From NCBI GenBank assembly GCA_003510525.1, contig DOMD01000004.1, forward strand, positions 10,804 to 18,016: DNA of 7,213 nt, given 5' to 3'. The position numbers and the translations under genes were made by a program. Origin of the DNA: Candidatus Omnitrophota bacterium (GTDB lineage: Bacteria; Omnitrophota; Gorgyraeia; Gygaellales; UBA12090). The notes beneath the pieces are model-generated. The model was not told the DNA's origin and searched no databases. It saw only the letters and a program-made list of their open reading frames with translations. Of this stretch, positions 1 through 6,473 are shown one piece after another (position 1 is the stretch's first letter; each line of letters starts with the position of its first letter).

Positions 1-105
1 GTTTCCAACCGCATAGAAATCTGGTCAAAACCGGTCTGGCAGGAATTTTATACCCATTCCAGCTCTACCTTTGAAGAAATCGCCCAAAACCTTTTAGAAG
101 AATGA
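1..105 (+). CDS. mraZ: MraZ, C-terminal end (partial, 5' end outside window)
   Basis: Frame 1 reads 34 residues to a TGA stop at 103-105. The peptide begins with VSNRIEIWSK and ends with FEEIAQNLLEE. The SNRIEIW stretch is the typical C-terminal signature of MraZ, the AbrB-fold DNA-binding protein that heads dcw clusters and represses its own operon in the species studied. Only the last quarter or so of a protein that is usually about 145 residues is visible, so neither the start nor the upstream MraZ-binding repeats can be assessed. Its stop codon overlaps the first ATG of rsmH (ATGA), which implies translational coupling. Position directly before rsmH supports the call. Confidence 0.88.
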   Translation, partial: VSNRIEIWSKPVWQEFYTHSSSTFEEIAQNLLEE

Positions 106-1079
106 TGTCTATAGAATCCTTACATAAACCGGTGATGCGCCAGGAGGCGCTTAAGGCCTTAAACCTGAAGCCGGGCCAGACAATAGTGGATGCCACAGTG
201 GGTACCGCCGGACACTCTTTAGAAATCCTTAAGGCGATATCTCCCGGGGGAAGGCTGATCGGGATTGACCGTGACGAGGATTCTCTGGTTATTGCTAAGG
301 AACGGCTGGCTGAATTTAACAGCCAGATTGGTGGTTCGACTGCGCTCACCACAGGTGGTTCGACCGCGCGGTTCACCACAGGTGGTCCGGCCAGGCCCAC
401 CATTGATATCGCGCACGGAGATTTCCGGGATATCAATAAAATACTCAATGGGCTTAAGGTGAAAAAGATAGACGGCATATTATTTGATTTGGGCGTATCC
501 AGCTATCAACTTGATTCTAAGGAGCGGGGTTTCAGCTTCCGTTATGACGCTCCCTTAGATATGCGTATGGATAAAACCAGCTATATTTTAGCTTACGACT
601 TAGTGAATAATCTGACCGAGAAGGAAATTTCGGACATCCTCTGGATGTTCGGCGAAGAGCGCTGGCATAACCGGATTGCCAGGTATTTGGTAAGAGAAAG
701 GTCGCATAGTCCCGTAGCCACCACCGGACAGCTTCGGGATATTGTGCTCCGGGCTATCGGGCGTCCATTTAGCCCGGGCCAAAGAATCCATCCGGCCACC
801 CGCACCTTTCAGGCCCTGAGGATCGCGGTCAACCGGGAGCTGGAGGCCTTAGAGGAGGCGCTTCGCGCCGTCCCCGAATTATTAAAAAAAAACGGGCGGG
901 TCTGCGTTATCTCTTTTCATTCTTTGGAAGACAGGATAGTAAAGCATAACTTTAAAGAAAATTCACTCAAGGGTATTTATAGAATAATCACCAAAAAACC
1001 GCTTGAGGCCGGCGATGATGAAACGGCCCAAAACCCGCGCTCCAGAAGTGCCAAGATGCGCGCGGCATCGAAGATTTAA
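102..1079 (+). CDS. rsmH: 16S rRNA (cytosine(1402)-N(4))-methyltransferase RsmH (MraW)
   Basis: This SAM-dependent enzyme N4-methylates C1402 of 16S rRNA in the ribosomal P site. The 325-residue product shows the SAM-binding stretch VDATVGTAGHS (29-39), the acidic loop IGIDRDED (53-60), FDLGVSSYQLD (128-138), PLDMRMD (151-157), HPATRTFQALR (230-240), SFHSLEDR (271-278) and the C-terminal NPRSRSAKMRA tail. All the family landmarks are present, so the gene should be functional. Residues 77-100 (GGSTALTTGG and following) have no counterpart that I recall in the family and are encoded by a palindromic repeat array, listed separately. Without them the protein would be about 301 residues, close to the usual 300-315. 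The start is one of two adjacent ATGs, 102 or 105. The first overlaps the mraZ stop; the second is slightly better spaced from a weak AGAAG at 96-100. Confidence 0.97.
   Translation: MMSIESLHKPVMRQEALKALNLKPGQTIVDATVGTAGHSLEILKAISPGGRLIGIDRDEDSLVIAKERLAEFNSQIGGSTALTTGGSTARFTTGGPARPTIDIAHGDFRDINKILNGLKVKKIDGILFDLGVSSYQLDSKERGFSFRYDAPLDMRMDKTSYILAYDLVNNLTEKEISDILWMFGEERWHNRIARYLVRERSHSPVATTGQLRDIVLRAIGRPFSPGQRIHPATRTFQALRIAVNRELEALEEALRAVPELLKKNGRVCVISFHSLEDRIVKHNFKENSLKGIYRIITKKPLEAGDDETAQNPRSRSAKMRAASKI
330..401. repeat. Array of three short palindromic units inside rsmH (in-frame insertion)
   Basis: Three imperfect units lie head to tail at 330-353 (24 nt), 354-380 (27 nt) and 381-401 (21 nt). 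Units 1 and 2 begin GGTGGTTCGAC and end TCACCACA. Unit 3 is more diverged, beginning GGTGGTCCGG and ending CCCACC. Within each unit the GGTGG start is complementary to the CCACC-like end, so each can fold into a small hairpin. Unit 2 also has the perfect 10-nt palindrome ACCGCGCGGT at its centre. All three lengths are multiples of three and the array keeps the reading frame, encoding GGSTALTT, GGSTARFTT and GGPARPT. It lies between the SAM-binding half-site and the HGDFRD strand, probably in a surface loop. The TTCGAC...GCTCA core resembles dispersed palindromic repeats I remember from other bacterial genomes, but that link is untested. Confidence 0.75.
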
Positions 1080-1081
1080 AT

Positions 1082-1086
1082 AAGGA
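1082..1086 (+). promoter_or_regulatory. Ribosome binding site of the FtsL-like gene
   Basis: AAGGA sits 5 nt upstream of the ATG at 1092. It is among the few clear Shine-Dalgarno sites in the window and fixes this start. Confidence 0.7.
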
Positions 1087-1091
1087 TTAAT

Positions 1092-1640
1092 ATGCGGCTT
1101 AGATATTTTATTCCGGGCTTGACCGTGGTAATTGTTTTGAGCCTTTTTTACGTCGGACAGCAGACCGAGGTCATTAAGCTCGCTTACCAGGCGAATAAGA
1201 TTAATAAGCTGCATAAGGAATTGCTTGATAGGAATCACCATTTAAGATATAATCTAATCAGTTTAAAATCATCTTATCACTTAGGAGGTAAACTGCTTTC
1301 TGAGAATACTAATTTTGAGATACCTAAGCAGTCCCAGATGGTGAGTTTGGCCTTGCCCAAGGAAGAACAATCGCTTAAGCGGGTTATCCGTAATTATCCC
1401 GCGGATTCCGTTTCTAATTCTGACCGGATAAAAGTTTATTCCGGGGAAAAAGGGACATCCGGGCTCAAGATTATCCCGCCGCCGGACAGCGGTAAAAATA
1501 TAAATAATCCGAAATTCTTAGAAGGCATCAAGGATGGAATGCTCTTAAGCGCTTTGAAAATAGAAGAGGTCTGGCCGATATCGGCAGTTAAGTCTTATTA
1601 CGTGGATAAAGAGGCCCAGGCTCAGGACTTTAATAAATAA
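1092..1640 (+). CDS. FtsL/DivIC-like single-pass divisome protein with long C-terminal tail
   Basis: The 182-residue product has a very short cytoplasmic start (MRLR), one membrane segment at about 5-22, and then a charged, heptad-like helix at about 24-70. The sequence VGQQTEVIKLAYQANKINKLHKEL at 21-44 has the look of FtsL/DivIC proteins, in which a membrane helix continues into a periplasmic coiled coil that pairs with FtsB and activates FtsW-FtsI. Residues near 74-92 (FEIPKQSQMVSLALP) resemble the short segment closing that domain. Position between rsmH and ftsI is the classic ftsL locus. The remaining 90 residues or so are low in recognisable features, include a PPPDSG stretch, and make the protein longer than the usual 90-130. 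The start is well supported: AAGGA at 1082-1086 lies 5 nt before the ATG, and the gene begins 12 nt after rsmH. Sequence identity to named FtsL is too weak to give the symbol firmly. Confidence 0.75.
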   Translation: MRLRYFIPGLTVVIVLSLFYVGQQTEVIKLAYQANKINKLHKELLDRNHHLRYNLISLKSSYHLGGKLLSENTNFEIPKQSQMVSLALPKEEQSLKRVIRNYPADSVSNSDRIKVYSGEKGTSGLKIIPPPDSGKNINNPKFLEGIKDGMLLSALKIEEVWPISAVKSYYVDKEAQAQDFNK

Positions 1641-1692
1641 AGAAGTTTTTCCTTTCGCTCTCTTTTAGCCTTACACTAAACCCGACACTTTT

Positions 1693-3402
1693 GTGCAAGT
1701 CAATATCCGTCAGCGCCGCTTCCAGGCGGTAACCTATGCCTTTTTGTTTTTTTTCCTCTGTTGTTTCCTGCGTTTATCCTACTTCCAGTTATTCAGGTCA
1801 AAATATCTCTCCCACATAGCCAATCAGCAGCATAATCTTTACCTTGAATTAGAGCCGGTAAGAGGGGCTATTCGCGACCGCAATTCAAAACCCCTGGCCT
1901 TTAATGTTCCCAGCGACTCTTTATACGGTTCGCCCCGTCAGATAAAAAACAAAGAAAAAGTAATCGCGGGGCTTAAAGAAATATTAGGCCTAAGCGAGAG
2001 CTATTTAAAAAGCCGGCTGGGCCGGGATAAGGCCTTTGTCTGGATAGCCCGTAAGATCAGCTCTGAACAGGTCGAGCGGATAAAAGAACTCAAATATCCC
2101 GGCCTAGGTTTTATCCGGGAGAGTAAACGTTGTTACCCTAATAAAAATCTTGCTTCCCATGGGATTGGTTTTGCCGGGCTGGATAATACGGGCTTGGAGG
2201 GGTTAGAACTTCTTTATGACGGCTATTTAAAAGGTTCCAATGGCTGGGCCCAGGTTTTAAGGGATGCCCGGCAGAATACCTTGTTCTGGGAAAAAATCGC
2301 CCTGCCTAAAGATGGGCATGAAATCGTCCTGACTATTGATGAGTTTATCCAGTTTGTCGCCGAAAGGGAATTGGAGAGGGCGTATAAGACCTTTCGGGCC
2401 AAGGGGGCTTCGGTAATAGTGATGGATCCCAAAACCGGAGAAATCCTGGCCATGGCCAACCGTCCCACTTATGATCCTAATCGTCCTCAAGCTGCCGCCT
2501 TGGATTCACGGCGCAACCGCGCGCTCAGCGATATGTTTGAACCGGGTTCAGTGTTTAAGATTGTTACCGCTTCAGCCGCGCTGGAAGAAGAAAAATTTAA
2601 CGAGTCAAACCGCTTTTTCTGCGAAAACGGTTCTTATCGGGTGGCTAATCATATCCTGCATGACCATCACCCTCACGGCTGGTTAACCTTTTCTCAGGTA
2701 ATCGCGGAATCGAGTAATATCGGCACCACCAAGATTGCCCAGGCTTTAGGAGGCGACGCGGTGTATAAATACGCGAATTTGTTTGGTTTTGGAAAGAAAT
2801 TAGGCGTAGACCTGCCGGGTGAAATCTCCGGGGTATTAAAAGAGACCAGGAATTGGTCTAAGACCTCTATCGGGGCTGTGCCTATAGGCCAGGAAGTGGG
2901 GGTTACGGCCTTACAGCTGGTTTCGGCGATTTCAGTTATTGCCAACGGCGGGTTATTGATGAAGCCTTTTATAGTCAAGGAAATCAGAAACAGCGATGGC
3001 CAGACGGTCAAGGAGTTTCCCGCCCAGGAAATGAGAAGGGTAATTTCTCCCCGAACAGCTAAGCGGATAAAGGATATCCTGGTTATGGTTACCGAGGAAG
3101 GAACCGGCCAACTGGCCAAGGTTTCTGATTTTAAGGTTGCCGGGAAAACCGGGACCTCCCAGAAGCTTGAGCCAAATGGCGCGTATTCACACAGTAAGCA
3201 TATCGCTTCTTTTATCGGCTTTGCCCCGGCGGATGACCCTTTAATAGCCGTGGTGGTTACCGTGGATGAGCCCCGGCCTTATTATTTTGGCGGGGTGGTT
3301 TCCGCGCCGGTATTTAAACGGATTGCCCAGGAGGCGGTTAATTATTTAAGGCTAGAGCGGAATAACTATGCGCTTGGAGAGATTGCTAAAAAGACTGAAT
3401 AA
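1693..3402 (+). CDS. ftsI: FtsI-type class B penicillin-binding protein (septal transpeptidase)
   Basis: This protein cross-links septal peptidoglycan in the periplasm, working with the FtsW glycosyltransferase. The 569-residue product has a short basic N-terminus, a membrane anchor at about 12-28, and a class B pedestal domain with RGAIRDRN at 57-64 and a conserved R-x-x-YPN...H-x-IGF-x-G region at 145-162. The transpeptidase domain follows, with the serine motif SVFK (catalytic S286, K289), SSN at 340-342 and KTGT at 485-488. It ends at 569 with no PASTA domains, unlike Firmicutes PBP2x or sporulation SpoVD. The start is less certain. GTG at 1693 is the only reasonable start after an in-frame stop at 1666-1668, but I see no Shine-Dalgarno motif before it. 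A 52-nt gap separates it from the FtsL-like gene. The 3' end overlaps murE by 35 nt in another frame. Confidence 0.95.
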   Translation: MQVNIRQRRFQAVTYAFLFFFLCCFLRLSYFQLFRSKYLSHIANQQHNLYLELEPVRGAIRDRNSKPLAFNVPSDSLYGSPRQIKNKEKVIAGLKEILGLSESYLKSRLGRDKAFVWIARKISSEQVERIKELKYPGLGFIRESKRCYPNKNLASHGIGFAGLDNTGLEGLELLYDGYLKGSNGWAQVLRDARQNTLFWEKIALPKDGHEIVLTIDEFIQFVAERELERAYKTFRAKGASVIVMDPKTGEILAMANRPTYDPNRPQAAALDSRRNRALSDMFEPGSVFKIVTASAALEEEKFNESNRFFCENGSYRVANHILHDHHPHGWLTFSQVIAESSNIGTTKIAQALGGDAVYKYANLFGFGKKLGVDLPGEISGVLKETRNWSKTSIGAVPIGQEVGVTALQLVSAISVIANGGLLMKPFIVKEIRNSDGQTVKEFPAQEMRRVISPRTAKRIKDILVMVTEEGTGQLAKVSDFKVAGKTGTSQKLEPNGAYSHSKHIASFIGFAPADDPLIAVVVTVDEPRPYYFGGVVSAPVFKRIAQEAVNYLRLERNNYALGEIAKKTE

Positions 3403-4831
3403 TAACAGCCGCCTCAAGGATTATCCTTTGGAGTTGGATGTTGAGGCGATTTCGGCTAATTCTAAAACCTTAAAGAAGGGTTCGCTTTTTGTGGCTGTGG
3501 AGGGGACAAAATCTAAAGGGAGCGATTTTATCGTTGAGGCGTTAAGAAACGGAGCCCTGTGCGTAGTCGGCTCAAGGCCAAAGACAGGGGTAAGTTTTAA
3601 AAATGTGCCCTTTATCAGGGTCAGAGACAGCCGTCTGGCCCTGGCAGTTTTGGCGGATGAGTTTTTTGACCACCCTTCAAAGAAGCTTAAGATGGCCGGG
3701 GTTACCGGAACCAACGGAAAAACCACCATAACTTACCTGATCCGGGATATTCTTAAGCGGGCTGATGTATCCTCCGGGGTAATCGGCACCATCAACTATT
3801 GCTATCAGGATAAAGTTATCCCGGCCGCCAACACCACCCCCGGCCCGATAGAGCTGCAAAGCCTTTTAAATGATATGGCCAAAAGCGCCTGCCAATATTG
3901 CGTTATGGAAGTTTCTTCCCACGCGCTTTCCCAGGAAAGGACAGCGGGAATAGATTTTGAATCGGCCATATTCACTAATCTTACTCCCGATCATTTGGAT
4001 TATCATAAAACTTTAGAGAATTATTTTCTGGCCAAATCCAGGCTCTTTAGCGCCTTAAAAGCAGAAGCCCACGCGATAGTGAACTTAGACAGTCCTTATG
4101 CCGCGCGTTTAAAAAGTTTAAGCCGGGGAAGGTTCGTCGGTTACGCCATAGATTCACCCGCTGATTTTAAGGCCCGGGATTTAAATTTAAGCCTTGAGGG
4201 AAGCGAATTCGTTTTAGAAGCTCAGGGAATAAAATCCAGGATCAAGACTAAGCTTATCGGCAGGCATAACATTTTGAATATATTAGCCGCCATCGCCTTT
4301 GGGGTTACCCAGAAAATAGAGCTGCCTCAGATACAAAAAGCCGTGGAAAATTTTGAGGGGGTGAGGGGGCGGTTGTGCCGGGTGAAGACGCGGGCCAGGA
4401 ATGTCTTTATTGATTATGCCCATACCCCGGATGCCCTGGAAAATGTGTTAAGCGTCTTGCGGCAGTTTACCAAAGGAAGGCTGTGCGTGGTTTTTGGCTG
4501 CGGCGGAGAGCGCGACCGCCTAAAAAGGCCTTTGATGGGCGGGGTGGTTGAGAAATATTCCGATGTTATTATCATAACTTCGGATAATCCCCGTGCTGAG
4601 GAGCCATTCGCGATAGCTAAGGAGATCGCCGCGGGCATAAAGACGAAAGAGTATAAGATAATTCTGGATAGGCGGGAAGCCATAGAACTGGCCTTAGCGA
4701 AATCTAACTTTTCGGATACGGTGCTTATCGCCGGCAAGGGCCATGAGAACTATCAGATATTTAAAGATAAAAAAATAGAGTTTGACGATCAGATCGCGGC
4801 GGAGGAATACCTAAGAGAGAAAGGGCTGTGA
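3368..4831 (+). CDS. murE: UDP-N-acetylmuramoyl-tripeptide synthetase MurE, probably meso-diaminopimelate-adding
   Basis: This cytoplasmic ATP-dependent ligase adds the third stem residue to UDP-MurNAc-L-Ala-D-Glu. The 487-residue product has normal family length. The N-terminal UDP-binding domain shows the SANSKTLKKGSLFVAV stretch (about 29-44). The central ATPase domain has GVTGTNGKTT (111-120), NTTPGP (155-160), MEVSSHAL (180-187), TNLTPDHLDYH (203-213) and AKSRLF, whose K223 fits the lysine carbamylated in Mur ligases. The C-terminal domain has DYAHTPDAL (349-357), the specificity motif DNPR at 406-409, and GKGHENYQ (456-463). DNPR is the signature of mDAP-adding enzymes, whereas lysine-adding MurE usually has another residue in place of Arg. 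The ATG start lies inside the end of ftsI, which suggests coupled translation. No strong Shine-Dalgarno is seen, but the N-terminus aligns with what I expect for MurE. Confidence 0.97.
   Translation: MRLERLLKRLNNNSRLKDYPLELDVEAISANSKTLKKGSLFVAVEGTKSKGSDFIVEALRNGALCVVGSRPKTGVSFKNVPFIRVRDSRLALAVLADEFFDHPSKKLKMAGVTGTNGKTTITYLIRDILKRADVSSGVIGTINYCYQDKVIPAANTTPGPIELQSLLNDMAKSACQYCVMEVSSHALSQERTAGIDFESAIFTNLTPDHLDYHKTLENYFLAKSRLFSALKAEAHAIVNLDSPYAARLKSLSRGRFVGYAIDSPADFKARDLNLSLEGSEFVLEAQGIKSRIKTKLIGRHNILNILAAIAFGVTQKIELPQIQKAVENFEGVRGRLCRVKTRARNVFIDYAHTPDALENVLSVLRQFTKGRLCVVFGCGGERDRLKRPLMGGVVEKYSDVIIITSDNPRAEEPFAIAKEIAAGIKTKEYKIILDRREAIELALAKSNFSDTVLIAGKGHENYQIFKDKKIEFDDQIAAEEYLREKGL
4821..4825 (+). 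promoter_or_regulatory. Shine-Dalgarno site bearing on the murF start
   Basis: AAGGG lies 8 nt before the ATG at 4834 but only 2 nt before the GTG at 4828. Spacing therefore favours ATG 4834, while the GTGA overlap with the murE stop favours GTG 4828. The two choices differ by two residues. Confidence 0.5.
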
Positions 4832-6321
4832 GGATGGAAGAGTTAGAATCTTCATTTGGGGTATCCGGGGCATTGGATGGAGGGGTAAAAATCGCGCCCG
4901 CGGTTTCTTTTACCTCCTGGAAAAGAAGCTATAGGGAAAAAGAAGAAGGCCCGCGCGCGGAGAATGATTTTATTCTTTCGGATGTAGTAGAGGCGGTTAA
5001 AGGAGAATTGCTGGTAAAAAGTTTTCATAACGGATTTAGCGGTGTTTCCATTGATTCGCGCGCCATCAAAAAAGGAGAAATCTTTATCGCCATTTCCGGA
5101 AACCGTTTTGACGGCCATAATTTTGTGGCTGAGGCCATCGCTCGCGGAGCCGGATGTATAATTGTTTCTAAGCATAAAGCGGTCTTTATTGGAGATCAGC
5201 TTTCTGCCGCTATAATCTGGGTGGAGGATACTCTTTCGGCCTTAATCAGCCTGGCGTATTGGCATCGCAAACGTTTCGCGATACCCGTAATTTGCGTTAC
5301 CGGTTCAAACGGAAAGACTACTACCAAAGAAATGTTGAGCCTCCTTTTAAGCGCCAAGTATAAGGTGCTCAAGAACGAAGGCAGTCAGAATAATAGTATC
5401 GGCCTGTCTTTGACCCTGCTTAAGCTAAAAAAAGCTCATGAAGCGGCAGTCTTGGAATTAGGGACAAACCATTTTGGCGAGATCAAAGAATTGGCCAGGA
5501 TCGCCGCTCCCAATGTGGGAATAATTACTAACATTGGCCCGGCTCATCTTGAATTTTTTGGCGATGAAAAGGGAGTTTTAAGGGAGAAATGGAGCCTGAT
5601 TGAGGAGCTGGCTTTTCCCAGGATTGCCGTCTTGAACGCCGATGATGACCTTTTGAAGGAGAAAATAGCTTTGCCAACGGATGTTACCGTATTTACCTTC
5701 GGGATAAAAAATAAGGCGGATTGGATGGCTAAAAAAATTACTTCAAGCCTAAAAAAGACATCTTTTATGATTAAAAACTTTTCCCTGGAGTTAGACAGCC
5801 CGGCCAAAGTTAATGTCTATAACGGCTTAGCCGCTTTTGGGGCGGCCCGGATTTTCAGCGTTGATGCCTATGATATAATCCAAAGTTTTAGGGCTTTCAA
5901 ATTTCCGGATTCCCGCTTCCAGACCAAAAGATTAGATGGGTTTAAATTGATAGATGACGCTTATAATTCCAATCCGGCTTCTTTTTTTGGCGCCCTGGAG
6001 ACCTTTAACGCTTTAAAGAGCCACGGTAGAAAGATTTTGGTCATGGGAGATATGCTGGAGCTGGGTTTTGGCGCGGAAGAACTGCACCGAAAAATCGGCC
6101 GGGATTTAAGCCGGGCCAGGGTGGATATGCTTATTGGGGTGGGGCCTTTGGCCGGCCTCGCCTGCGAGGCGGCTAAGGCGTCCGGCTTTAATCCCCGGGC
6201 AGTCTATGTATGTGGTTCCAGCCAAGAGGCCAGGAATATTGTTTCGGGTTTAGTCCGTAAAAATGACACTATTTTAATCAAAGGTTCTCGAGCTACGCGG
6301 CTTGAGGAGATATTCAAATAA
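4828..6321 (+). CDS. murF: UDP-N-acetylmuramoyl-tripeptide--D-alanyl-D-alanine ligase MurF
   Basis: MurF adds the D-Ala-D-Ala dipeptide, completing the cytoplasmic UDP-MurNAc-pentapeptide that MraY uses. The 497-residue product carries GVSIDSRAIKKGEIFIAI (about 71-88) in the substrate domain, the P-loop VTGSNGKTTTKE (157-168), ELGTNHFGEI (210-219), ITNIGPAHLEFFG (233-245), the DDAYNSNPAS motif (376-385) typical of MurF, MGDMLELG (406-413) and a closing ILIKGSRATRLEEIF. Family homology seems to begin only at FILSDVVEAVKGELL, near residue 48. The first 46 or so residues are an extension that lengthens the protein beyond the usual 450-460. No ATG lies in frame between the extension and the conserved part. 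A TTG at codon 16 and rare ATC or ATT starts exist. GTG 4828 (4-nt overlap with murE) or ATG 4834 is the likely start. Confidence 0.96.
   Translation: MRMEELESSFGVSGALDGGVKIAPAVSFTSWKRSYREKEEGPRAENDFILSDVVEAVKGELLVKSFHNGFSGVSIDSRAIKKGEIFIAISGNRFDGHNFVAEAIARGAGCIIVSKHKAVFIGDQLSAAIIWVEDTLSALISLAYWHRKRFAIPVICVTGSNGKTTTKEMLSLLLSAKYKVLKNEGSQNNSIGLSLTLLKLKKAHEAAVLELGTNHFGEIKELARIAAPNVGIITNIGPAHLEFFGDEKGVLREKWSLIEELAFPRIAVLNADDDLLKEKIALPTDVTVFTFGIKNKADWMAKKITSSLKKTSFMIKNFSLELDSPAKVNVYNGLAAFGAARIFSVDAYDIIQSFRAFKFPDSRFQTKRLDGFKLIDDAYNSNPASFFGALETFNALKSHGRKILVMGDMLELGFGAEELHRKIGRDLSRARVDMLIGVGPLAGLACEAAKASGFNPRAVYVCGSSQEARNIVSGLVRKNDTILIKGSRATRLEEIFK
4879..4917 (+). other. Potential RNA hairpin in the 5' coding part of murF
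   Basis: The left arm GGAGGGGTAAAA (4879-4890) and the right arm TTTTACCTCC (4908-4917) can form 10 base pairs with a two-G bulge, around a 17-nt GC-rich loop. The left arm contains a strong Shine-Dalgarno-like GGAGG that would be hidden in the stem. It falls within the nonconserved N-terminal extension. Whether it folds or matters is unknown. Confidence 0.4.
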
Positions 6322-6342
6322 GTGTTAAGCCTAAAAAATGGT

Positions 6343-6456
6343 TTAATGTCGAATTCCCTAATGACGAATACCGAATGAATGAACAATGCCTTGTACATTT
6401 GGTCATTTTAGCATTGCACATTCGTTCATCATTCGGATTTAGTCATTAGTCATTAA
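6343..6456. repeat. Long imperfect inverted repeat between murF and mraY (MITE- or REP-like)
   Basis: This element fills most of the 152-nt gap between murF and mraY. Paired blocks from outside in are TTAATG 6343-6348 with CATTAA 6451-6456; CTAATGAC 6358-6365 with GTCATTAG 6442-6449; CCGAATGA 6371-6378 with TCATTCGG 6429-6436; ATGAAC 6379-6384 with GTTCAT 6424-6429 (one base shared with the previous block); and AATGC 6385-6389 with GCATT 6411-6415. The loop is about 21 nt at 6390-6410. The arms also contain internal direct repeats of the form TAATGwCGAAT. It encodes nothing apparent. No T-run follows the right arm, so it is not a standard intrinsic terminator. It looks like a nonautonomous palindromic repeat; AATGACGAAT-rich repeats of this kind are familiar to me from some uncultured bacterial genomes. 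Confidence 0.75.
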
Positions 6457-6473
6457 TCGGGTATTATTGATAA

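Noticed and set aside
330..401. CRISPR-like array
   Set aside because: Units adjoin directly with no unique spacers, are only 21-27 nt, and lie within a translated conserved gene.
65..478. Reverse-strand open frame of 137 codons over mraZ and rsmH
   Set aside because: It lies opposite well-supported conserved coding sequence, has no recognisable motif, and its length partly results from the repeat array.
1641..1692. Small gene or regulatory RNA in the gap before ftsI
   Set aside because: There is no open frame of any length, no stable stem, and no T-run or promoter pattern I can defend.
2694..3119. Reverse-strand open frame of 141 codons opposite ftsI
   Set aside because: It is antisense to the transpeptidase domain, whose motifs are intact. 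No ribosome site or family resemblance was seen.
6343..6456. Intrinsic terminator after murF
   Set aside because: The structure is AT-rich, long and imperfect, with no T-run after the right arm, and mraY continues the same pathway on the same strand.
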